Shown one piece after another: positions 24,613-32,079 of a stretch of DNA of 64,000 nt. Source of the DNA: Balneolaceae bacterium (GTDB lineage Bacteria > Bacteroidota > Rhodothermia > Balneolales > Balneolaceae); assembly GCA_018401935.1 (NCBI GenBank), contig JAGYJQ010000003.1, positions 62,001-126,000 on the forward strand, read 5' to 3'. The position numbers were made by a program, and so were the translations under genes. Positions within the stretch are counted from its first letter, which is position 1. Each line of letters begins with the position of its first letter. The notes under the pieces are model-generated. The model saw only the letters and a program-made list of their open reading frames with translations. It made no database searches and was not told the DNA's origin.

Positions 24613-25806
24613 ATGACAGAGCAGGCACCCCATTTAGTCGTCGCTTTTGGCGGAGTTTCACCCGAACACGAAGTTTCGGTACTCACCGCTATGCAAGTGA
24701 TGAGTGCACTTTCCGATTCCAAGTATACCATACTTCCCCTCTACATTAGTAAATCAGGGCAATGGCTCACCGGAGACATCCTCAAAGAACTAGAACAGTA
24801 TGGTGATTTAGACGCCCTTATCCAGCAAGCCAGTCCTTGCTATTTTAACCGAGATCAACTGGGGCGTGTGGTCTTAGAACATCCCAAGAAAGGACTCTTT
24901 TCCAAGCCCGTACAGCAAGCTATTTATGCGGTAGTGGTCGCTTTTCATGGCGGGGCCGGTGAGAATGGATCATTTCAGGGGATTTGTGAACAATTTAACC
25001 TTCCCTACACTGGGAGCGGAGTATTAGCCTCCTCTTTGGGTATGGATAAAGTGAAAGCCAAGCAACTTTGCGAGGCGAACCGTATACCTGTTACCTCTTC
25101 TCTTAACTTTTACGAAGAGGATTGGGATCGTCACCATGCCGCCATTCTAGAAGAGGTAGAACAGCTTGGATATCCGGTGATTGTAAAACCCTCATCGCTG
25201 GGAAGTAGCATAGGAGTGAAAAAAGTAGACACCCAATCAGCCTTAATAAAAGCAGTTGAAACCGCGTTTCGCTACGACGCTCAAATACTCATAGAAGAGG
25301 CTATTGCTCCCTTGATTGAAATTAATTGTGCGGTATTAGGCACCCCTGAATCCTGTATTTCCAGCGTATGTGAACGACCTATTGGCAGTGGTGAAGCGCT
25401 CTCATTTGCCGATAAATATCAACGGGGTGGATCCGCTGATAAAGGCATGGCTTCTGCTGATCGTGTAATTCCTGCAGATATCTCTGACGATCTAAGCCAA
25501 CACATACGAGCATTATCAGAACAGATATTTAGAGTATTTCAGGCAGCTGGAGTAGCGCGAATTGACTACTTGGTTCAAAAGGACACTGAAAAAGTGTACT
25601 TCAATGAGATCAACACCATTCCAGGGTCTTTTTCCTACTATCTTTGGGAACATTCTAAGCTCAGTTTTACCGATTTATTGGATCAGCTAATAGAAACGGC
25701 CCTTACCGTGCACCAACAAAAAAATGGCCGGATACTGCAGTACGACACCAACCTTCTTAGCGATAAAGCAGCCACTGGGCTTAAAGGACTGAAAGGAAGC
25801 AAATAA
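24613..25806 (+). CDS. ddl: D-alanine--D-alanine ligase
   Basis: 397 aa. N-terminal AFGGVSPEHEVSVLTAMQV is the Ddl signature. Then FHGGAGENGSFQGICEQFNLPYTGSGVLASSLGMDK, the ATP-grasp part (VIVKPSSLGSSIGV) and metal-binding VARIDYLV...YFNEINTIPGS. It joins two D-Ala for peptidoglycan precursors in the cytoplasm. nadK follows after 2 bases. The ~25-residue C-terminal tail beyond the catalytic core is not conserved in my recollection. Confidence 0.96.
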   Translation: MTEQAPHLVVAFGGVSPEHEVSVLTAMQVMSALSDSKYTILPLYISKSGQWLTGDILKELEQYGDLDALIQQASPCYFNRDQLGRVVLEHPKKGLFSKPVQQAIYAVVVAFHGGAGENGSFQGICEQFNLPYTGSGVLASSLGMDKVKAKQLCEANRIPVTSSLNFYEEDWDRHHAAILEEVEQLGYPVIVKPSSLGSSIGVKKVDTQSALIKAVETAFRYDAQILIEEAIAPLIEINCAVLGTPESCISSVCERPIGSGEALSFADKYQRGGSADKGMASADRVIPADISDDLSQHIRALSEQIFRVFQAAGVARIDYLVQKDTEKVYFNEINTIPGSFSYYLWEHSKLSFTDLLDQLIETALTVHQQKNGRILQYDTNLLSDKAATGLKGLKGSK

Positions 25807-25808
25807 CC

Positions 25809-26678
25809 ATGAAATGTGCGCTAATTACCAATCCCAAAAAGTATGAAGTACAGCAAGTACTACAGCAGACTTTGGTATGGGCGCAGGACAAAGAAGTTCA
25901 TTGCTATATCGATGAACAAACGGCCGAATCTCTAAATGTAATTGAAACCGGTGGACTCCACTTTTGCCAAGGAGATGCCGCTGCAATAGAAGCTTCGGAC
26001 CTACTCATTGTAATTGGAGGCGACGGAACCATGCTCTACGCCGCCCGACTCGCACGAGGGCTCGAAAAACCGATTCTAGGGATTAACAGTGGTCGCCTAG
26101 GATTCATGAACGATGTTTCCATCGAGGAAATGCATTCCGCCTTGGACGCGCTAATCGAGCAAAACTATACCTTGGACTATCGGCATTTTCTGCAAGCTAT
26201 CGATCAAGAAGGCCACTTTTATTATGCCTTAAACGAGTGCCTTTTTACTCGCCGCGATTCAAGTTCTATGATTAATATAGATGCCGAATACGATGGAGAC
26301 CTCATTAATACCTACTGGTCTGACGGTCTTATCGTGGCCTCACCAACCGGGTCGACCGCCTATAATCTTTCTGCCGGCGGACCCATCGTTATGCCTGGTT
26401 CTGGTGTACTGGTCGTTACTCCTGTGAACCCACATACGCTAACTACTCGCCCTTTGGTGTTGTCTTCTGACAAAGAGCTTCGAATTTCCATCCCCGAGTC
26501 CGATCCTTCCGTAATTTTTTCCTGCGATGGAGTGGTTCAACCCGTATCGGAATTCCCTTTTTCGATTCGAATAAAAAAATCTACCTCCCGAATTCCCCTC
26601 GTGCACCTCCACAATCACAGCTATTTTGACACGCTCCGCAAAAAACTTATGTGGGGTCAGGACTCCCGACGTAGCTAA
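25809..26678 (+). CDS. nadK: NAD kinase
   Basis: 289 aa. GGDGT (residues 70-74) and the adjacent GINSGRLGFMNDV are diagnostic, as are the SDGLIVASPTGSTAYNLSAGGPIV segment and the C-terminal TTRPLVLSSD. It phosphorylates NAD to NADP. It starts 2 bases after the ddl stop, with a GGAAG sequence at a suitable distance as ribosome binding site. Confidence 0.96.
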   Translation: MKCALITNPKKYEVQQVLQQTLVWAQDKEVHCYIDEQTAESLNVIETGGLHFCQGDAAAIEASDLLIVIGGDGTMLYAARLARGLEKPILGINSGRLGFMNDVSIEEMHSALDALIEQNYTLDYRHFLQAIDQEGHFYYALNECLFTRRDSSSMINIDAEYDGDLINTYWSDGLIVASPTGSTAYNLSAGGPIVMPGSGVLVVTPVNPHTLTTRPLVLSSDKELRISIPESDPSVIFSCDGVVQPVSEFPFSIRIKKSTSRIPLVHLHNHSYFDTLRKKLMWGQDSRRS

Positions 26679-26873
26679 ACGAGTTCCTGTACTTTCGGGT
26701 AGCTTCTATTTCTGGTTTATGTTCATTCTGATTTGCGCAGTTACTGGTTCTTATTACCCAAAGTATCAATGGTAATTTTTCAGCTATAGGCGAATAAAAT
26801 TCTTATTTTGCTTGAACCAGATAAACAGATAGTATAACCAAACAAAAACCCATTAATCATACTACTCAAAGCC

Positions 26874-27833
26874 ATGAAAGTAACCGTTGTAGGAGCCGGA
26901 GGAAATGTTGGATCTACCGTAGCGCTTAGCGTTGCACAAAGAGATTTTGCAAAAGAAGTTATCGCTCTAGATCTAGAGCGAAAAGAGAACGATAAAACCT
27001 TTTATCCCTCCAAAGGACGAGCATTAGACCAATGGGAAGCCTCACCTATACATCTTTTTGACACTCGAATAAAAGGAACTACAGACTATGCCGACACGGC
27101 GGGTTCCGATGTCTGTGTAATTACCGCTGGAGTGCCTCGACGTCCTGGGATGAGTCGAGACGATTTATTGGAAATTAATGCCAATATAGTCCGCAGTGTG
27201 ACAACAGAACTAGTAAAATACTCTCCTGATACCATTCTCATTATTGTTTCTAATCCATTAGATGTAATGGTTCAAGTAGCCAAAGATGCATCAGGGCTAC
27301 CTTATGAAAAAGTCATGGGGATGGCTGGTATTTTGGATACTGCTCGATATAGAGCCTTCATAGCCGATGAATTAGATGTTTCACCAAAAGATATTCAAGC
27401 CCTACTCATGGGTGGACACGGTGACACCATGGTTCCACTACCTAGATTTACTACCCTTTCCGGCATGCCGGTTACTCAATTTATTTCTGAAGAACGACTA
27501 GATGAAATTGTTGATCGTGCTAAAAAAGGTGGTGGCGAAATTGTCGGACTCATGGGAACCTCGGCATGGTATGCTCCGGGTGCCGCAGCCGCTCAAATGG
27601 TTGAGGCGATATTGTTGGATCAAAATAGAATTTTTCCCGTGTGCGCTCACATAGATGGGGAGTACGGAATTGATGATCTGTATATAGGAGTTCCAGTCAA
27701 GCTTGGGAAAGGCGGCATAAAAGAAGTAATTGAGGTTGAATTAACCCAAAAAGAAAGCGAACTTTTACATGAGTCGGCTAAAGCCGTTCGCGGCACTCTG
27801 GACGACTTCAAAGCACTTATGAACAATAAATAA
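26874..27833 (+). CDS. mdh: malate dehydrogenase (LDH-like type)
   Basis: 319 aa. Rossmann motif GAGGNVGS at the N-terminus, ITAGVPRRPGMSRDDLLEIN (substrate-binding arginines; PRRPGM is the malate-type loop), IIVSNPLDVM, and GGHGDTMVPL with the catalytic His. It oxidises malate in the TCA cycle. It is monocistronic, with a 195-base upstream region and a strong terminator after it. Confidence 0.96.
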   Translation: MKVTVVGAGGNVGSTVALSVAQRDFAKEVIALDLERKENDKTFYPSKGRALDQWEASPIHLFDTRIKGTTDYADTAGSDVCVITAGVPRRPGMSRDDLLEINANIVRSVTTELVKYSPDTILIIVSNPLDVMVQVAKDASGLPYEKVMGMAGILDTARYRAFIADELDVSPKDIQALLMGGHGDTMVPLPRFTTLSGMPVTQFISEERLDEIVDRAKKGGGEIVGLMGTSAWYAPGAAAAQMVEAILLDQNRIFPVCAHIDGEYGIDDLYIGVPVKLGKGGIKEVIEVELTQKESELLHESAKAVRGTLDDFKALMNNK

Positions 27834-27863
27834 CGAGGACAAAGGTTCTCACTACTTGCTTTT

Positions 27864-27898
27864 AAATCCCGCTTCGTTTCGTTGCGGGATTTTTTTTT
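27864..27898 (+). terminator. intrinsic terminator of mdh
   Basis: AAATCCCGC (27864-27872) pairs with GCGGGATTT (27884-27892), with an 11-base loop and a T run after it. It lies 31 bases after the mdh stop. Confidence 0.92.
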
Positions 27899-27938
27899 GG
27901 CTTTATCTGGTTGATTTTTTTGGCTTTATTTCCGCGAT

Positions 27939-29420
27939 TTATGCGGTTTTACCAACGCTGTTCAATAGCTGTAGCGGTACGATTATGATCATCGAAAGTA
28001 CAAATAACAATAGACCCACCATTTCAGGCGACCATCCAACCATTCTCTGAATAAGCTCCGCACTCCAAACAGCCCCACTTGCAATGCACATAGTTCCGAA
28101 CGCACGAACTAATCCAAAAGGAATTTGCATCGCTTGCTGTGCAACGCGATAGAGAACAACCGCCATGGTTCCATAGCTAAGCACGGTGGCAATGGCCGCT
28201 CCAGTCATACCTAACACGGGAATGAGTGCAAGATTCACGATTACGGTGATTAACGCACCTAATCCTGTGATTTGAGCCAACCTTTTGGTCTTCTCTTGAA
28301 TAAAAATACCCGCTGAAAAATTTATGTACCAGCCTTGAAACCAGTAGGCCAGAAGCAGCCAGGGGACAATACTTAGACCCGACCAATATGCCTGATCGAT
28401 AAGGGTTGTGTTCAAAAAGGGGACTGGAATGGCAACTATAGACTGCACAAATAATCCTACTCCTAAAAATACGGCAGCGGCGGCTACATTAAAATAGCGG
28501 AACGCCTGACCAAAAATAACCGGTGCGTTTGGTTCGTCACTTTGTCGCATGAAAAAAGGCTGCCAAGCCATTCGATACATTTGCACGAGTAACAGCATAA
28601 AAACAGCCAACTTGTAACAAGCATTATATACTCCTACGATATGATCCGCACTCCACTCCGTACCATAGATAGCATAGATTTGATCACTGCTTAAACTCTT
28701 TAAAAAAAAGCGGTCCAAGGTTTCGTTAACCACATGCGCCAAACCGGCTGGAATAAAAGGCCAGCCAAATTGAACCATTTTTTGCAGCAGATCACTGGAC
28801 CACGAACCCCTCCAGAGTGATCTGGTCAACCCATATACTCCCAACAGTGCTGCGGCAGATGCCAGAAAATTGGCCATGAATATTGCTTCTATCCCCCAAT
28901 CTAAAACCAAGATTAAAAACCCATTTAAGCCCACATTTATGGCCACATGTCCCAGTTTTAACCAGGCAAATGAATAGGCCCGCTTGGACAGTCGCAGCTC
29001 TGCAAAAGGGACAATGGCTAATGCATCAACCAGAAGAATACCAATCATTAGTAGGTAGATGCGGCCCTCACCCGAGGCGTTGGCTGGTAGTGAGAGCAGA
29101 CCAGAGAGTGGAGCCTGGAAAAGTAAGAGGATAAGACTGAGTAACAGACCAGCAGCTAATAAGGCTCTCTGTATGGTGGAAAATAAATGAGCAACCTGTT
29201 CACGATCTTTACCGTAGCGAAGGTAGGAGGATTCCATTCCAAAGGTAAAAAGTACCTGAAGTAGCCCTATGGCAGCATAAACAAGACCCACTACTCCGTA
29301 TGCATCAGGATTGAATAGCCCTGTATGAAAAGGTACCAATAAATAATTGATAAATCGGGCAATGACACTACTAATGCCATAGACCAATGTATCAGATAAT
29401 AAATGCTTAAGTGGTTTCAA
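27939..29420 (-). CDS. polysaccharide flippase (Wzx/MATE-like, oligosaccharide flippase family)
   Basis: 493 aa with about 12-14 hydrophobic segments. The N-terminus HLLSDTLVYGISSVIARFINYLLVPFHTGLF matches the polysaccharide_synt family. It translocates lipid-linked glycans across the inner membrane. It ends the aroQ/HIT transcription unit and starts 8 bases after the aroQ stop. A second, unrelated flippase lies at 53 kb. Confidence 0.88.
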   Translation of the reverse strand: MKPLKHLLSDTLVYGISSVIARFINYLLVPFHTGLFNPDAYGVVGLVYAAIGLLQVLFTFGMESSYLRYGKDREQVAHLFSTIQRALLAAGLLLSLILLLFQAPLSGLLSLPANASGEGRIYLLMIGILLVDALAIVPFAELRLSKRAYSFAWLKLGHVAINVGLNGFLILVLDWGIEAIFMANFLASAAALLGVYGLTRSLWRGSWSSDLLQKMVQFGWPFIPAGLAHVVNETLDRFFLKSLSSDQIYAIYGTEWSADHIVGVYNACYKLAVFMLLLVQMYRMAWQPFFMRQSDEPNAPVIFGQAFRYFNVAAAAVFLGVGLFVQSIVAIPVPFLNTTLIDQAYWSGLSIVPWLLLAYWFQGWYINFSAGIFIQEKTKRLAQITGLGALITVIVNLALIPVLGMTGAAIATVLSYGTMAVVLYRVAQQAMQIPFGLVRAFGTMCIASGAVWSAELIQRMVGWSPEMVGLLLFVLSMIIIVPLQLLNSVGKTA

Positions 29421-29427
29421 CTCTACC

Positions 29428-29859
29428 TTATTTAGCGGAGATACCTTCTATCGCTCGTATTCCTAACAAGTAACTGTCGGCCCCGAAGCCTGTAATGATC
29501 CCATCCATAACCGCGCCCGTTACCGAATGCTCGCGAAATTTTTCCCGGGCATGAATATTGGAAAGATGTACTTCAACCTTGGGTATGGAAATCGGATCTA
29601 AGGCATCTCGCAAGGCTACCGATGTATGAGTATATCCACCTAAATTTACTATCAACCCTTCAGTACCATCGGTGAGTACCTCTTGAATTCGATTGATCAG
29701 ATCACCTTCTACGTTTGACTGAAAAAAATTAATGGAATGTTCTGTAAAAGATGACTGGATGTACGTATTCAATTGATCTAAGGTCATTGAACCATAGGTA
29801 TCCGGATCTCGAGTACCTAAGAGGTTTAGATTTGGTCCGTGGATAATAAGTAGCTTCAT
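29428..29859 (-). CDS. aroQ: type II 3-dehydroquinate dehydratase
   Basis: 143 aa, the usual length. KLLIIHGPNLNLLGTRDPDTYGSMTLDQL is the N-terminal signature with the active-site Arg and Tyr; NLGGYTHTSVALRDAL and VEVHLSNIHAREKFREHS complete the site. Third step of the shikimate pathway. It overlaps the HIT gene stop by 4 bases. Confidence 0.97.
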   Translation of the reverse strand: MKLLIIHGPNLNLLGTRDPDTYGSMTLDQLNTYIQSSFTEHSINFFQSNVEGDLINRIQEVLTDGTEGLIVNLGGYTHTSVALRDALDPISIPKVEVHLSNIHAREKFREHSVTGAVMDGIITGFGADSYLLGIRAIEGISAK

Positions 29860-30254
29860 GTATGTAGATGTTTAGCAATATGTTCGGCAATATGACGCAT
29901 TTCGTCACTCTTGAGTTCAATAGAACGTCCTAAACGGAAAGGGCCTCCCTCAGCGTACATTGGAATTAAATGGATATGAGCATGAGGCACTTCAAGTCCC
30001 TCTACCGTCATGGCTGTGCGAATCGGCTTGAGTGCGTGATCCATAGCCTTAGCAACCTTCTTAGCAAATTCCATAAGCCCCAGATAGGTATACTCATCCA
30101 AATCGAACACATAATCTACTTCCTTCTTTGGAACGACCAGAGTATGACCTTTGGACACCGGTCGTATGTCCAAAAACGCAAAGTAATCGGAGCTTTCTGC
30201 CACCTTATGGCAGGGTATTTCACCTGCTATGATTCTACTAAAAATACTAGCCAT
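29856..30254 (-). CDS. HIT-family (HINT-like) nucleotide hydrolase
   Basis: 132 aa. SIFSRIIAGEIPCHKVAESSDYFAFLDIRPVSKGHTLVVPK at the start and the histidine triad PHAHIHLIPM are typical of HINT proteins, which hydrolyse nucleoside phosphoramidates. First gene of a HIT-aroQ-flippase unit, with 4-base and 8-base junctions. Confidence 0.95.
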   Translation of the reverse strand: MASIFSRIIAGEIPCHKVAESSDYFAFLDIRPVSKGHTLVVPKKEVDYVFDLDEYTYLGLMEFAKKVAKAMDHALKPIRTAMTVEGLEVPHAHIHLIPMYAEGGPFRLGRSIELKSDEMRHIAEHIAKHLHT

Positions 30255-30419
30255 TTATTTGAATTTAATCATCGGATTCCTACAATTTGTACCTTCCAAT
30301 AGTACGGTATTTCAAGCACTTAGAAAAAAAAATCACCAACTAATAAAGGCCCATCCCCCTTGTCCATATACCTAGGCTAAGATAGATATCTAAATTATTA
30401 CACACTTTTTTTCCTTTTT

Positions 30420-30452
30420 TTTGAAAAAAAGCTATAAAAGGTCGTATATTTG
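30420..30452 (+). promoter_or_regulatory. promoter of tRNA-Lys (TTTG / TATATTTG)
   Basis: TTTG at 30420-30423 and TATATTTG at 30445-30452, 21 bases apart, match the Bacteroidota -33/-7 pattern. The tRNA begins 13 bases after the -7 box. CGTATATTTG is also found upstream of the PpiD-like gene. Confidence 0.55.
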
Positions 30453-30464
30453 GCGTCTGCTGTT

Positions 30465-30537
30465 GAACCGGTAGCTCAGTTGGTAGAGCAACTGCCTTTT
30501 AAGCCGTGGGTCGTGGGTTCGAGTCCCACCCGGTTCA
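30465..30537 (+). tRNA. tRNA-Lys (anticodon TTT)
   Basis: 73 nt. Acceptor GAACCGG pairs with CCGGTTC, discriminator A. D arm GCTC/GAGC with AGTTGGTA loop, anticodon loop CTTTTAA, T arm GTGGG-TTCGAGT-CCCAC. CCA is not encoded. The anticodon stem ACTGC/GCCGT contains one U-C mismatch at the middle pair (29-41). Confidence 0.95.
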
Positions 30538-30543
30538 CTTTCA

Positions 30544-30608
30544 TTTGTTCTAGAGTATCAAATAGACTGTTTTCATATCTTTTTGACGCTATATTTTTAT
30601 AGAACAAA
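30544..30608 (+). repeat. 9-base inverted repeat just after tRNA-Lys
   Basis: TTTGTTCTA (30544-30552) is perfectly complementary to TAGAACAAA (30600-30608) across a 47-base, AT-rich spacer. It could fold the tRNA 3' trailer. Role unknown. Confidence 0.5.
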
Positions 30609-30625
30609 CTGACTCTCTCTTGACC

Positions 30626-30660
30626 AACCCCGTTCGCTTGAAACCGGACGGGGTTTTTTT
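30626..30660 (+). terminator. intrinsic terminator of tRNA-Lys
   Basis: AACCCCGT (30626-30633) pairs with ACGGGGTT (30648-30655), followed by seven T in all. It separates the tRNA from the FtsB-like gene. Confidence 0.9.
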
Positions 30661-30718
30661 ATGTGTTTAAACCATAAAATGATGTATTTTATTCGATGAA
30701 TTATCATCATCTTACGCT

Positions 30719-31024
30719 ATGAATGTCGAACTTTTTAATCCACTAAGATGGAATAAAAAAATCCTACTAGGCCTTTTAGGACTGGTCATTGTGATTTGGT
30801 TTTTATTTGTCGATGTCTACAGCCTTAAAACTCGTTGGCAATTGGGCCAACAAAAAAAGGAACTCATTCAAAAAACCAAAGAGCTAAAAAATGAGTCGGA
30901 AACACTAGAGCAAGACATTCAACAGCTAGAAAATAACCCTGATCTTATTGAAAAAATCGCTCGAGAAGAATATGGGATGAAGAAACCAGGGGAAAAGGTA
31001 TATAAAATTAAAAAAGAAGAGTAA
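30719..31024 (+). CDS. FtsB/DivIC family cell-division protein
   Basis: 101 aa. A short cytoplasmic N-terminus, one membrane helix (ILLGLLGLVIVIWFLFVDVY), then a coiled coil (QQKKELIQKTKELKNESETLEQDIQQLENN) and EKIAREEYGMKKPGE, the family signature. It links the divisome across the inner membrane. The ROK kinase gene starts 21 bases later. Confidence 0.9.
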   Translation: MNVELFNPLRWNKKILLGLLGLVIVIWFLFVDVYSLKTRWQLGQQKKELIQKTKELKNESETLEQDIQQLENNPDLIEKIAREEYGMKKPGEKVYKIKKEE

Positions 31025-31045
31025 TTATTCGTAGAGTGTACGCAT

Positions 31046-31990
31046 ATGAAAGCTATAGCTATTGACCTGGGTGGAACCAATATTAAAGCGGCCGTTGTCG
31101 ATCAAAACCTCGGCATCATTGAACAAAGCTCAACCCCAACCCATGCTGAGTTGGGTAAAGAACACTTATTGGATCGTATCGCTGGGGTAGTCTTGGAACT
31201 ATCCAAAAAAGATGAGGTCATTGGAATAGGGATGGGGCTTCCAGGTATGGTTAGCCTAGATCAAACTACGGTTCACTACCCTCCCAATCTACCTTATTTG
31301 GATGGAGTTAATGCCGCACAGGAAGTTAGCTCCCGTACACAGTTACCCTGTAAAATCGAAAACGATGCCAATATTGCGGCCCTCGGCTCACTACACTTTG
31401 GCGCTGGTAAAGGCCACGATAATTTTATTATGCTCACTCTAGGTACGGGAGTAGGTGGCGGAATCATCATAAACCGGCAGCTGTTCAAAGGATCGAAAGG
31501 TATGGCAGGTGAACTAGGCCATATTATCCTTGATTATCATGGACCCCTTTCCAACAGCGTTACACGAGGAACTATTGAGGCCTACCTCGGGCAGCGCTTT
31601 CTAAGTCGTTTTGCTATGGATATGATTACCCAACACCCAAGCAACTCTCTTTATCAGAAATTTAGCAAGGATTTTGACAAGCTTGAGCCGGTTGATTTAA
31701 CCCAGGCCGCCAATGCGGGCAACGATCTTGCCATCGAAATCCTAGCGAAAGCGGGCCAGCGACTTGGCTATGCCATCATCAACTATACCCACATGATGGA
31801 CATCAGAACCTATGTACTTAGCGGTGGCGTATCTAAAGCGGGCGAATGGCTTTTTCAACCCGCGAGAGACATTGTCAAAAAACATATGATGCCCCCATTC
31901 CAAGAAGGCTTTGAGATTATTTACGAAGATTTGGGTAATGATAGTTCTCTACTAGGAGCCGCTGGATTAGCCTTTGATTCCTTTAGTTAA
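31046..31990 (+). CDS. ROK-family sugar kinase (glucokinase-like)
   Basis: 314 aa. DLGGTNIKAAVVD is the phosphate-binding loop, GIGMGLPGMV and ENDANIAALG the sugar-binding parts, and LTLGTGVGGGIIINRQLF the second phosphate site. GELGHI lies where the ROK catalytic/zinc region begins, but the Cys-rich zinc cluster (CxCGxxGC) is absent: the sequence after GHI is ILDYHGPLSNSVTRGTIEAY. Substrate specificity is therefore less certain. Confidence 0.88.
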   Translation: MKAIAIDLGGTNIKAAVVDQNLGIIEQSSTPTHAELGKEHLLDRIAGVVLELSKKDEVIGIGMGLPGMVSLDQTTVHYPPNLPYLDGVNAAQEVSSRTQLPCKIENDANIAALGSLHFGAGKGHDNFIMLTLGTGVGGGIIINRQLFKGSKGMAGELGHIILDYHGPLSNSVTRGTIEAYLGQRFLSRFAMDMITQHPSNSLYQKFSKDFDKLEPVDLTQAANAGNDLAIEILAKAGQRLGYAIINYTHMMDIRTYVLSGGVSKAGEWLFQPARDIVKKHMMPPFQEGFEIIYEDLGNDSSLLGAAGLAFDSFS

Positions 31991-32066
31991 TTTTGCGCTA
32001 ATGCGGCGGTTTAATGTAGCTTTTCTTCGGGCTCAAGTACCACAAACTGCCTCTAAGGTTAATTAT

Positions 32067-32079
32067 TAGGAGCCACGTG
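32067..32079 (+). promoter_or_regulatory. Shine-Dalgarno deciding the GTG start of the LptD-like gene
   Basis: TAGGAG ends 4 bases before GTG at 32077. Clear Shine-Dalgarno sites are uncommon in this window, and this one supports the GTG start that precedes the signal peptide. Confidence 0.6.
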
